64,000 nucleotides of DNA from Strigamia acuminata (taxonomy: Eukaryota; Arthropoda; Chilopoda; Geophilomorpha; Linotaeniidae): NCBI GenBank assembly GCA_949358305.1, contig OX442318.1, forward strand, positions 6,062,501 to 6,126,500, in the 5' to 3' direction. This document shows positions 34,342 through 48,623 of this stretch, piece by piece. The position numbers and the translations under genes are program-made. The notes under the pieces are model-generated. The model was given only the letters and a program-made list of their open reading frames with translations, ran no database searches and was not told the DNA's origin. Numbering within the stretch: the first letter of the stretch is position 1; each line of letters starts with the position of its first letter.

Positions 34342-34497
34342 TACCGTATTTTACAAATTAAGAGTCGCCGTTGAATTGTAGCCGCCCTCGAATAAGAACC
34401 GCAACCGAGAGAGGCGATTTGATATAAGAGCCGCAACCTCGAATAGTAGCCGCGGATACAATTCGAGGCGACTCTTAATCGGTAAAATACGGTATAT
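34342..34497. mobile_element. CCGTATTTTACCG-family MITE, short copy
   Basis: TACCGTATTTTACAAATTAA at the left and TTAATCGGTAAAATACGGTA at the right. The interior consists of GGCGGC / CTCGAATAGTAGCCGCGG-type repeats. Intergenic, between LGIC6 and LGIC7. Confidence 0.75.
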
Positions 34498-35478
34498 CGA
34501 ATTGTGACTGGATATGGTCTTACCCGCGTAGTATGGGGCGTTACAGCACGGGAGGAACGCATACATCACGTAAACGAGACAGAGACTCCAGATTGTTGGG
34601 TTTTGGCCTTTAATCCGTTGTCTAGGGGTTGGGGTCTCCTATCTCACTGTGTGGAGTGCTGTTAGGCACGCTACACCGGCAACCGTCCCATCGCACACAG
34701 GGCTTAGCTCCCATGTACGACGTGGTCGGTTACCTCGGACGAACATTATGGCCCATGTAGCCACTCATGGTACTGCAGCAGTCACCTCAATCTGCCACTG
34801 AGCGTCACAGTGGTGAATAGTGAGAGGAGCGAAGGCAGCAGTTGTCTCTGTCATTGTTAGGACCATGGCAGGTCACCCTGGCACGTCTTCACTCTCGGCT
34901 CCCTCAGCAACGTCTTCTACTCTCACCACACCACTCTGCTCTGTACCCTCCTTACAAGGTATTATTTTTATCATTATTACTATACAAGTATTATCCCGCT
35001 TTGAAGAGAATGCCCTAAAGTTGTGAGTCCATCCAGGGTGTCGTATAATTCACAATATCTGGCAGTGCCGGATAAAACAAGCCCCAATTTTCCAGCAGAA
35101 ATTCAACCTCCATTAAAAGGACCAGCCTATCAGATCCCAGATGTGGTCAAAGCATTTTAGAGCATGCCCTCCAGATAATAACAAGGTATTATTTGTGAAG
35201 TTAAGCACTTCCAGCCTTTTCAGATTTCCCTTATTGTAAATACAGCTTACGAATCCACTCAATCGTGTATACCAAAAACCTGACTGAATAAATTTAAAAT
35301 GACCATAAAAGACGAAATATCAATATATTAATCGTGAGGTGTGTCTGTCTGTCTGTCTGATCTCTATCTCCTCCGAAACTGGTGGACAGATTTCGAATCA
35401 AAAAGAGTATCTGACAGCTGTCAACGTTGAGATAAGGACTGGCTACTTATCGGAATAAGTGCATCAACATAAATATTA
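34498..35478. other. Spacer between LGIC6 and LGIC7, no gene recognised
   Basis: GC-richer sequence to about 35,030, part of which resembles 27,100-27,170, followed by AT-rich DNA with a (TGTC)n tract at about 35,341-35,360. No splice-supported exon or known motif was found. Confidence 0.4.
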
Positions 35479-36270
35479 CTCCCTCTGTCCCAAATTATGG
35501 TATACATTTCTCTAAAAATTTCTTGATTATCGTTGGTTTTGTATATTTCTAAGATATTTTAACTGAATATCCTTCAAAATTAAGTGTGTTTGCTAACCAA
35601 TGGATTGCATTATGGGTAATTAGTTTTATCATTCCATTATGCTGAGTTGCATCTTCTCAAAATGCACTCAAAATTAAGTGACACCTGTTGTGTTTAAAGT
35701 AAAGTGAAAATGAATTCGAAAAATGGCTGTTTCCAAAGAAAAATGACAAAATAGAATAAATTAACTGATAATCAGCGAAATTGTACACAACAGCTCTAGC
35801 TGAAACAAAGCATTGTTAGGAATAAGGCACCATTAATGAAATTTGCAGGCAAATTGAAATTACTCCATTAACTGTTTTACGAATTCAGCGAGAAGTTAAA
35901 AAACAATACAATGAAGGACATATTCCTGCCAAAAAATAAACATAACAATGTATTTTTGACATTGCAATGTTGTATGGAGTCAGGGATGATAGCAAAGAAT
36001 GGCAACAATTACAAAATTCACAAATTCAGAGCAATCATTACAAGTTATTGTTAGGGAGTATTATTTATTGTTATTGTTTACTCTTTATTTTTTATTGTTA
36101 TTATTTACTCTATATTATTTATTGTTTACTTAATTTATTTATATTTTAACTTATTTATATTAATTTTGCATTTTTATAATGATAAAAATTAAATAAAACT
36201 TGAAATGTATACCATAATTTGGGACAAAAATAATAGTAGAAATGTATACCATAATTTGGGACAGAGGGAG
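35479..36270. mobile_element. Stowaway-like Tc1/mariner element with transposase remnant
   Basis: Inverted ends CTCCCTCTGTCCCAAATTAT and its complement GGGACAGAGGGAG are bordered by TA. One forward frame at about 35,775-35,935 reads GTINEICRQIEITPLTVLRI plus QREVKKQY, which resembles a helix-turn-helix DNA-binding segment, but stops interrupt it upstream and downstream. The element may be a decayed parent of a MITE family. Confidence 0.7.
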
Positions 36271-36587
36271 TAATACATTAAACATACTACTCTGGAAAAT
36301 TATATCGGGTAATTGATCTTGCTGTCCACAAATAATAATAATAATAATAATAATACAATTATTCTGAAAAGAGCGAGCATACACTTAACTCCAAACCAAC
36401 AGATGTGTGTTAAATTATAAATACAGTTTGTTATTGATTAGCAGTTTTCCTGTTCACTAATAACTACCAACACTTAGTATCCATTAGAAACCTCTTGGGA
36501 ACAAACTGAAATCAATATTCAAAACAAACACTACATACAGCACAAATCTTGAGAGCAAATCAGGCAACGGTACTAACAGCAAGAATA

Positions 36588-38814
36588 ATGCTATTCTCTT
36601 GCCTTCTCATTCATTTTGCTGTTGTCATTGGAAAATCCAACAGGTAAATACTCTTAAAAAATAATCCCCAACACAGATCTTACAATTACATTCACTTTCA
36701 CGTAGTGAAGATAATTTCGATGAACTGATTCCACTCAATTACAATATATCAAGGCCGCTTAGCAGTAAGCGACACTATCACAAACCATTTATTACGTCAT
36801 AGATATATCAATTCTCACTTTTCAGACCCAATCCAAGTTACATGGATGCTCAGACAACACATAGTCTCTGAATTATCAGCAAAGAAAATGGTAAGTGATC
36901 AATTCAGTCAATATGTAGCAAGGTATCAAGCGAGTATTTGCACGAGGAAGTGGATGAATTTACATGCTTCAGATATTTACCTTCCCATTCGTACCTGTAT
37001 TTTAGTGCACATTCAAATAATCCACTATTTCCTTGTAAACAACAAACAACTTTCGACTTCATAATATTCCACTTACCGCTAATCGAAAAACTTAAAGTTG
37101 CTGGTGCATTTCTGTTTGCACGTTTTGTCCTTACCACTGAAAATTTTGAATTTTTTGTCGAAAATTAAATAAAAGTTAAAATATTTTCGACTTTTTTATT
37201 AAAATAATCATCTAAATCTTTCCGAATCCCAACCGAATGCAGATTAACAATATTTATGTCAATTCATGTTTCTTTAATTATATTTCCAGGAAGTTACTGC
37301 CGATTTCACATTCGTTTGTACATGGAAAGATATGCAGTTAGCCATTCCAAGCAGTAATTTTATACGGATTCCATCAAGTACAGCAAGAAAAATGTGGTCC
37401 CCATATTTTACGTACGAAAATTGCAAAGGCTGCGTTAGCGTCATTATTGATCCACGGCAAGATTCATTCTTTTTGTTTAACAGATCAGTTATAGTAACAT
37501 CTAGGTTAGGCTAGTTATATGTCGTTAGTTATAATCAATCAATCCTTACATATTTTTTGTATTCAGGAAATTAGTACACTTTAATTGTCCGCTTGATCTG
37601 AGTTATTATCCATTTGACAAGCAAAAGTGTGTCATTAAAATAAGATTAGGTAAGTAATACTAAAAATTCATTTCCCGGACCAAAAATTCATTTTACCGGG
37701 TGGCCTAAATGAAACCGGCCCAACAACACAAGGGGGTTACTAAGGGTTTTCTCGCGTTTTCTCGCGTTTTCTCGCAATCGCCAATTTAACCCATCGCCAA
37801 TTTGGCCGTCGCCAATTTGGCAGTCGCCAATTTGGTCCCCGCCCAGTAAACAAAGGAATAAATCAATCCTAATGTATATTTGCAGTACTTTGGGATACTC
37901 CAATGAATTTATCACATGCAGATGAAGATGAATACTACAAAAATCTGCAGGACCACCACCCAATAATTGTGCCTCCAGAATTTATTTTGCACAGTACAGA
38001 ACGACTGTATAAATTTTGCCGCAACGAAAAATATAATGGTAAAATTGGAAAAATAAATTCAACTAACACAACTAATAATTTTTCCTTCGCAGTGAGCGAC
38101 ACATGTATCCGCTATGTGCTTGTCTTTCAACGAATTGCTTTGCCACACATAATACTAATTTTCGTACCCAGTATACTGATTGTAATCCTTTCGTGGATAT
38201 CATTCTGGTTAAATGTTGACTTGGCAGCACCCAGAGTTGCTCTCGGACTAACATCACTTCTCACATTGTCAACACAATTCAATTCTGCACAACAAAATCT
38301 ACCTGCAGTGGCGACCATCAAAGCTCTAGATATTTGGATGTTTGTGTGTATTTTTATGGTCTTTGCATCCTTATTGGTTTATGCAATTTCGTACGTTTCG
38401 GCCAATAACAAAAAAGCAGAAGACCGCAAATCACAATCAACTCCGATTGAAGCTATACGAAAGAATCATAAATACAAGGTGACCCAAATAGCAAGGTCCA
38501 CACATAATTTTCTCAATAAACACCACAGATAAGCAAAAAAAGTCCTCGCATAATTTTAATTTTAATGCTGAATTCTCTGACGAAATAAAAACTGCAGTGT
38601 TGAAATAATAGAGTATTTCTTAATTAAACAAATTTCTTTTTTTTAGATTGCAAAACCTACCAAGAAAATTGCAAGGAATCTAAATCAAAGAATAAAAGAC
38701 AAGCGAATAAAAACTAAGTGGATTGGCATCGATAGGATGGCTAGAATTATCTTTCCAGTAGTATTTACTGTTTTCAATATTTATTATTGGAACACGTATC
38801 TGATTAACCAATAA
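36588..38814 (+). CDS. LGIC7: Cys-loop ligand-gated channel subunit (anion type)
   Basis: 394 aa; exons 36588-36643, 36706-36764, 36826-36890, 37290-37504, 37567-37649, 37886-38038, 38093-38478, 38647-38814. All introns use GT donors. The extra motif is NCKGC (YENCKGCVSVIIDP), the Cys-loop is CPLDLSYYPFDKQKC, loop C has C-x10-C, M2 is LAAPRVALGLTSLLTLSTQ. Exon 6 has the acidic segment DEDEYYKNLQDHHP. Intron 6 (38039-38092) is so short and in frame that exons 6 and 7 form one open frame; the acceptor TTCGCAG and comparison with other copies support splicing. The M3-M4 loop is basic. It is among the most compact complete genes of the array. Confidence 0.9.
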
Positions 38815-39164
38815 CCAGTAACCAATGTGTATTTGCTAATCCTTAAAAAGTTACATACTATTAAAAAAACAGATTTACCAATCCCTTTCAACCATTTTGA
38901 TAATCTTGTTATCTTAAACCTTAAATCAGACAAACATGAGAAAAACTAGAATTCCCAGAAGTCTCCCAGTCATGCATTCACCTAGCTGAGGTATGTTCAG
39001 TGTACTCTGTGTACTCCAGACATAGGACAGGTCCCTGAAAGTTGTCCGGACTAACAAGCTGTTCAGATGGAAAAGGGAATTTAACTTGATAGGGAAAGCT
39101 ACAGTATCTTGTAGCACAAGTTACAAAAAAGAACGTCAACTCGTGTTAACGACAGGGCGGGACT

Positions 39165-39455
39165 GGGAACAAATTTAGTACCGGTAAATCTGGACAGGTT
39201 GGGCCACGGGAACAAATTTAGTACCGGTAAATCTGGACAGGTTGAGCCACGGGAACAAATTTAGTACCGGTAAATCTGAACAGGTTGGGCCACGAGAACA
39301 AATTTAGTACCGGTAAATCTGGACAGGTTGGGCCACGGGAACAAATTTAGTACCGGTAAATCTGGACAGGTTGGGTCACGAGAACAAATTTAGTACCGGT
39401 AAATCTGGACAGGTTGGGCCACGGGAACAAATTTATACCGGGAAATCTGGATAGA
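39165..39455. repeat. 43-bp tandem repeat between LGIC7 and LGIC8
   Basis: About 6.5 copies of a 43-bp unit starting GGGAACAAATTTAGTACCGG and ending GGTTGGGCCAC. Copies differ by single bases and the last is degenerate. The rest of the spacer (38,815-39,887) is AT-rich with no recognised feature. Confidence 0.9.
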
Positions 39456-39887
39456 TAGGGCCACAATAAAAGGAAAAAAAATTCACAGCGTCACAGGCCA
39501 CCGGGCCAGCTAATTCTCGTGTTGTGTTAATTATTTATTGAATGCGTCCAGTGCAGCTAAAATATTTAGCAGCGCTGAAAATTCGCGATGAAAACCAATG
39601 AAAAGGTGTTGAAATATCACAGATGAGAAAGAAAGAAAAAGTAAATAAAAATTTTACATTAAATCTTCATAAAAAATTAATGGAATAAAATGTGGAAATA
39701 AATACTATTGAATTTTGGAACGTTGTTGTTCATGAAGAGGTAAAACCTTCTATACCGTATCCAATAGAAACTTTTAGCAAAATAAAAAAAATCTATACAA
39801 GGAAAACTCCCACACCAAGCAAACACGGAACTATCTTAGATTAGTCGTGAAGCAGCTGGTCTGTGAACAAATTACCCGGCAATTGAC

Positions 39888-42800
39888 ATGTTCCTTCCAC
39901 GCCTATTCCTGATAATCTGTTATGTCACCACTCCTGGACAACCCATTAGGTAAGAGTAAAAAAAAATATTCCCGATGAAAAGTCTGAGGTGTAATTTGAT
40001 ATAGTGATCAAGAAATGAATCAACTAATCCCAGACAATTACAGAACAGCAAGGCCACTGAGTGGTGGTAAGGTCTCTACATTACAGTACAATTTATTTTT
40101 GTCAATAATCAACATTTTTCAGTTCCAATTAATTTTAGCTGGTCGCTGAGACCACACGGAGTAACCGATTTATCAGCAAAGAAAATGGTAACGTTGATCG
40201 ATTCAACTAAGGTTTCTAATTTCCAGCCATTTTTAATTTTCCGATTCTCAGAACAAAAATAATTCTCTTGTTATGTTAATTTTTTACGGAATATGCCACA
40301 TGGTGTTTAACAGCAACAAATTTTGGGGGGACTAGCTAGACTTTATCGATGTCGTTTTAGTGATAGAATCGACTAAAACCTGACCTAACCTGACCTGGCC
40401 TGGCCTGATCATCATACTGCTTCTGCCGCTAAGACAACCACATCGCTAAAACGACCCGATCGCTAATGCTGAGGACACACTACGCACGATGCGCTTCGCG
40501 CAGCCTCGCAAAGCGATTTTGACGTCATCAAAAATGGCGTCAGGACACACCTGATTGGCTTCGATCAAAATCGCAGACCAAAAAGTACTTGGTAACCTAG
40601 TGTGGTCTCTAGCAGAAAGAAATCGTTTGAGTTTAATGAATGTTTCTTTCAAAATGTCAATAAACGGATGTGTCCATCCAATTGACGTGTTGACATTGCG
40701 TGCAGTTTTACTATAAAAGTTAAACTGGGAGTCAAGGTAATAAACTACAAGACCCAATACTACGTGACTTGACAAAAATAACACGTTCCCACAAAGGAAG
40801 TTTACTCAGGCAATTCGAGGAAATTAATCATTTAAAAAGACAGCTCGAACGGCAGGAATGTTTATAAAAATAAAATGTTCAAACCTTCGACCCAATCACC
40901 GACCCTTATGTTCCCTGCAACAACTAAAGCACACCCCCATTGACCAAGCGCTGTCGCCCTCAATCATCAACCTGTTTTAATAACTTATTATTGATTCTTA
41001 AAAAAAACTTGTTTTTGATAAAATTTGAAAACAATTTTTAAAAAAACCAATAAGAAAATTCCATTTTCGGGTCATAAAAGAACCATTCTTTGTTCACAAT
41101 GAGCGAAAATAAGAGGTGCACTCGAAAAGTCATTAAAACGAGTGTAAACACATTAAAACGAGTCAAACACATTAAAACAAACATTAGCGTGCAAACCAAC
41201 TATTTTGGCGCCATCTTGGATTGTTCCACATACAAGGGTACATATACTGTTGCCAAATATTTCGCAACCCCCAGTACACAACATATATCTTCCAATTGCC
41301 CACGAGCCTCCACTTGCGCATAGGCGTGGAATTTTTAAGCCAAAATTTTTAAAAATACCATGTTTTACCGATTAAGAGTCGCCCTCGAATAGTGGCCGCG
41401 GCTGAAACACCAAGAATACCGTAGTTTTGCAAAAGTACGGTATTGTTTCCGTATTTAACCTCACGAACGATGTACGTACGCTTCGTTCGTGACGTTCAGA
41501 CTTCATTTGTTACATTAAACAAATGTAACAAACGAAAAACCAAAGTTGTAATTGCTGACGAAAAAGGCAGTTTTGAATAAGAGCCACGGCTTTTAATCGA
41601 TAAAATGTGAATGTCGGGTTTAAATAGCCCGCGACCTCTACATTCAATTATGCAAGCCCAAATGGAGTTGTGACCCACAGTTTAAGAAGCCCTGCTCAAA
41701 CCTACAAACAATTAATCAAAACCAAAGGAATTTCCCAATAGGCATTTTGACTCGAAGCATTTTCCTCTGTCGGAAACACTTTCCGATTAGAAGAAACAGG
41801 GAAAATGTTTCAGAACATTTTGGTAATTCTATATTGTTTCAGGAATTCACGGTTGACCTTACTATCTTTAGTTATTGGAAAGATGACGAGTTAAACATTA
41901 CTACAGATAGTTTCATAAATGTGCCATCACAAACAGCAAGTGGAATGTGGTATCCATGGTTAAGATATATGAACTGTCAAGGTTGCCAAAGTGAAATTAT
42001 TGATCCACGCTACGATTCATTCAGCATTGACGGCAAAGTCGTTTGGGCAATATTCAGGTTGGTTGAATACCGTATTTTACCGAATAAGAGTCGCCCTCGA
42101 ATTGTAGCCGCGGCTATATACGTTCAATAAACGTAATAGTAAGATATTGGCCACTATTTAAAATAATAGCCGCCCCCAAATTGGAGCCGCCCCTGAATTA
42201 AAGCCGCAGCTTAAAGTGGCAGTTTTGAATAAGAGCCGCGGCTCTTACTTGGTAAAATACGGTACTTGAATTCTTGTACAAAATGTAAACCTTAAACTGT
42301 TGTTTCCATTTCTAGAAAACCGATTTCATTTACTTGTTTGCTTGATCTCAGCTATTATCCGTTCGACAAACAGAAGTGTAACATCGAAGTAAGACTGAGT
42401 AAGTAGCATTCACTGCTCCTTTCAAAAAGATGCAACTCATTAAGCAACACAGATATTTTAATCTTTTTCACCTTGAAACTGACCATACAACCCCGCTTTA
42501 AGCTACATGCCATTGGACATGGGTTTACCAGGTTTTTGGAATTACAGTCAAACAGTTTGTACCAGTACAAAGTGCAACGAGCTGGTTTGAAAAACCTGGA
42601 TTTTTGTTTGTTTATTTAAAAGACCGCAGATGAATAATTACGTTGGAATTTGGGCCTGAAATTTGAGTTTTTTTGATATTCTGGAGATTATTACTAAAAT
42701 TTGAGAAATTGTATAGAAATTTAGACCAATTTCCTACATTTTGGACATCTAAAAATACTTTTGATGCTTGTTTTGGCTCAATTCTGATTGAAAAAAAATT

Positions 42801-43815
42801 CGTACTTACACTGGCATGCCAGTAAAAACGGGGTTTATCGGAATGCCGGTAAAACTCGCACTATACCGGCATGCGGCTTAGAAGTGGGACAAAAAAATTA
42901 TTTAGCGAAAAACATAGTAAGTGGGAAACTTAATATTTATTTAGTGGGAAATTCAGAGAAATTAGGGGGGTTTTAATTTAATCCCCCAATATATCTTTTA
43001 TCAGGTATTTGGCATGCACCAATAAACATGACGCACGCCGACGAGGAAGAATACTACCAACAGCTGCACGAAAACCCGGTTCGTGTGCCTCCTGAATTTC
43101 ACTTGTACAGTCTAGAACGAATATTTGAATTTTGCGAAAACAAAAAACAAAATGGTAACACTTTAATACTAAATTAAATTAATCAAACTAATTTTCCACA
43201 TCCCACCGACAGGAAGTGATGTTTGCTTCAGATACGTCTTTGTTTTCCAACGAATTGCAGTGCCACATATATTATTGGTTTTTTTACCCAGTATGCTCAT
43301 TGTAGTGCTTTCGTGGATATCATTCTGGCTAGACGTCAACATGGCCGCTCCCCGAGTTGCACTAGGTCTTACATCACTTCTCACATTATCAACACAATTC
43401 AACTCGGCACAACAAAATCTACCTTCTGTGGCCACAATCAAAGCTTTAGATGTTTGGATGTTTGCCTGTATGTTCATGGTTTTCGCATCCTTAGTCGTTT
43501 ATGCATTTTCATACACAAGTTTTCGACTGAATAAACTGCAAGACCAGAAACCAACTGCCACCGACTTTCTTCGGCGAAAGCCCAAAAATAAAGTTCTCTC
43601 AAGAGTATTATTAAAAAATATACTGGTTACTGACATTTTATTTGTCTTTATAGATTGCTAGCAAACACAAAAAACTTGTGGGAAATCTAATTCAAAAGTT
43701 CAAAGTAAAACGAGAAAATTTCAGATGTATTGGAATAGATAAAGCAGCAAGAGTTGTGTTTCCAGTAATTTTTACAATTTTCAATATTTATTATTGGACA
43801 ACTTATCTAAAATAA
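39888..43815 (+). CDS. LGIC8: Cys-loop ligand-gated channel subunit (anion type)
   Basis: 396 aa; exons 39888-39949, 40005-40066, 40123-40187, 41843-42057, 42316-42398, 43005-43154, 43213-43604, 43654-43815. The end of exon 7 is the least certain boundary: AGA|GTATTA was chosen, and AAA|GTTCTC 12 bases earlier is also in frame. The extra motif is NCQGC (YMNCQGCQSEIIDP), the Cys-loop is CLLDLSYYPFDKQKC, loop C has C-x10-C, M2 is MAAPRVALGLTSLLTLSTQ. Closest to LGIC7 by eye (both share HADE(D/E)EYY in exon 6). Introns 3 and 4 carry CCGTATTTTACCG-family MITEs. It is the last gene of the array and converges on RUNDC1. Confidence 0.87.
41361..41608. mobile_element. CCGTATTTTACCG-family MITE (LGIC8 intron 3)
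   Basis: The left part TACCATGTTTTACCGATTAA with GAGTCGCCCTCGAATAGTGG and the right part GAGCCACGGCTTTTAATCGA with TAAAATGTGA mirror each other. The interior ACGCTTCGTTCGTGACGTTC matches the copy at 23,503 in reverse. Confidence 0.7.
42069..42265. mobile_element. CCGTATTTTACCG-family MITE (LGIC8 intron 4)
   Basis: TACCGTATTTTACCGAATAA at the left and TTACTTGGTAAAATACGGTA at the right; the interior is rich in AGCCGC. It begins about 12 bases after the exon 4 donor. Confidence 0.75.
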
Positions 43816-44790
43816 CCGATAAGCCGATCGGCATATTTCCAACACTTGACATCTTTAACGTCCCACTGAATACTCAATTATCTGATTATTGTCTTTGTAT
43901 CATTCACACTGGCAATGCTGCCAGCCTATGGGAATAGATAAAACGCCCAGGCCACAATTTGAAGCTTAAAACCTCGTTCACATCTACAGTAGTGTTCAAA
44001 AGTATGCATCCAAACGGTTTTTCTTGAATAACTTTGATTTGGATTTGCCAAACGGTTTGTAATTTTAACCACTTATTACCAGCACTAAACAGGATATTCG
44101 TACAAAAAATTAGACCAATCCATTCATAACCTTTTTTTTATTGCCAAAAATGTTGTTTTCGCTATCATAACATTCTTGACGTACAGGGTACACTGTAGGG
44201 CCCAGGCAGTGCTTATCCGGACAGCTCTGTGCTCCTGACAGCTTTGCTGAACGCAACCTATACCCAGCAATGTTAAATTCCCTCTCCCATCCAGACAACC
44301 TATTAGTCCTTTCTGGGACTCGTCCAACGTTCAGGCTACACAAAGTACATTAGTTAATCTTGCAACAGGCCAAGAAATTTACCCCAAGCACTGGAATACA
44401 AGCAATTCCGACCGTTGTTCTAATAGAAAAATGGTTAGTAGCTGTAAAGAAAGAAAGAACAATTGAGCAATTGTTGGTTCATTTGTAGTTGCAAATACTG
44501 TATATTTTTATAATCAACAATAAAGTCACAACAGTGTATACACTACAAATAAAATTAATTACATATCACAATCTTTGGCTTAAAAATTAAAATGTAAACT
44601 TGGGCTTAGAAACTCCAAAATAATCATAAGCAATAAATTAAAAATTAAAATAGTGTAAAAACTTTCAAGTGATAAATTTAGCATGACATGGCAAATTAAA
44701 GAGTAGACTAGCATTTTCCATTGTTTGTTTCTTTACAAAAAATAATTATATCTTTATGACAATAACTTAAAAGACGATGAAGCGAAACAC
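43816..44790. other. Convergent spacer between LGIC8 and RUNDC1
   Basis: Contains the 3' ends of both genes. No protein, RNA gene or clear inverted-repeat element is recognised. Several AATAAA or TTTATT motifs occur in the AT-rich DNA but cannot be assigned with confidence. Confidence 0.4.

Positions 44791-48623
<3,833 letters not shown>

Noticed and set aside
44110-44343. Minus-strand open frames between LGIC8 and RUNDC1
   Set aside because: Two overlapping frames with no start context, splice support or family motif.
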